Shown piece after piece: positions 43,998-44,045 of a stretch of DNA of 44,045 nt; position 1 is the stretch's first letter, and each line of letters begins with the position of its first letter. The stretch covers positions 1 through 44,045 of the forward strand of contig ONLA01000026.1 of NCBI GenBank assembly GCA_900318495.1, written 5' to 3'. Position numbers and translations under genes: made by a program. This DNA is from an uncultured Eubacteriales bacterium (GTDB lineage: Bacteria > Bacillota > Clostridia > Oscillospirales > Acutalibacteraceae). Under the pieces are notes generated by a model, which was given only the letters and a program-made list of their open reading frames with translations, did no database searches and was not told the origin of the DNA.

Positions 43998-44045
43998 GGG
44001 AGAATTCCCGAGTGGCCAAAGGGGGCAGACTGTAAATCTGTTGCG
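43998..44045 (+). tRNA. tRNA-Tyr (GTA), truncated by the window end
   Basis: GGGAGAA acceptor half, TTCCCGAGTGGCCAAAGGG D arm typical of tyrosine tRNA, and anticodon stem-loop AGACTGTAAATCT with GTA. The sequence then enters the long variable arm (GTTGCG) and stops at the window edge. Confidence 0.94.

Overview
The window looks like a chromosomal segment of an anaerobic, low-to-mid GC Firmicute of the Oscillospiraceae (Ruminococcus-like) group. The evidence is a secreted dockerin protein, a T-box leader and an S-box (SAM-I) leader, the paired GlgC/GlgD glycogen genes, the DapL lysine/peptidoglycan route, a type III glutamine synthetase under a nearby ANTAR regulator gene, RNase Y and an EndoA/MazF-type RNase. 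The genus call is inference.

Layout. 1-177 is the 5' end of a 16S rRNA gene on the minus strand, with its leader and a perfect consensus promoter. 710-3260 holds an XRE membrane regulator and a CPBP membrane protease. 3335-5497 holds a short repeat pair and a T-box-controlled leuA. 5676-11456 (minus) is a glycogen operon glgB-glgC-glgD-glgA, followed at 11735-12766 by a separate gap gene. 13258-16838 (plus) carries rny, the dockerin protein and a VWA protein. 16917-18014 (minus) is a transglutaminase-like lipoprotein. 18362-25500 (minus) runs ANTAR regulator - carA - carB::dapF - dapL. 25708-32655 holds a membrane protein, glnA (type III), rlmD, a PASTA/SH3b membrane protein, a deoxyribosyltransferase-like protein, tRNA-Cys and a SprT-like protein. 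32776-35275 holds a small membrane protein, nnrD, a lipoprotein and an EndoA/MazF RNase without an antitoxin. 35515-37131 is a GT-C-like membrane protein, followed by an intact IS1182-like element. 38979-43752 holds a cupin/GNAT pair, a SAM riboswitch with metK, an ABC-F ATPase and a DUF5658-like protein. The window ends with tRNA-Thr and a truncated tRNA-Tyr.

How the genes fit. Two blocks are about nitrogen and amino acids. DapL makes LL-diaminopimelate and DapF epimerises it, so dapL directly follows the dapF half of the fused gene. CarA/CarB and GlnA handle glutamine nitrogen, and an ANTAR regulator gene sits between them. The glycogen operon has a complete gene order, but two of its enzymes lack residues considered essential in the family.

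Most notable points: (1) carB and dapF are one uninterrupted reading frame of 1350 codons; (2) the GlgB homologue has Gly where the family has its nucleophilic Asp, and Asn where it has a region I His; (3) GlgA lacks the substrate-binding Lys15; (4) the ANTAR protein has a degenerate receiver, and the glnA leader has a hexaloop hairpin of the ANTAR-target type; (5) the MazF-type toxin has no antitoxin; (6) at least two families of palindromic intergenic repeats occur.
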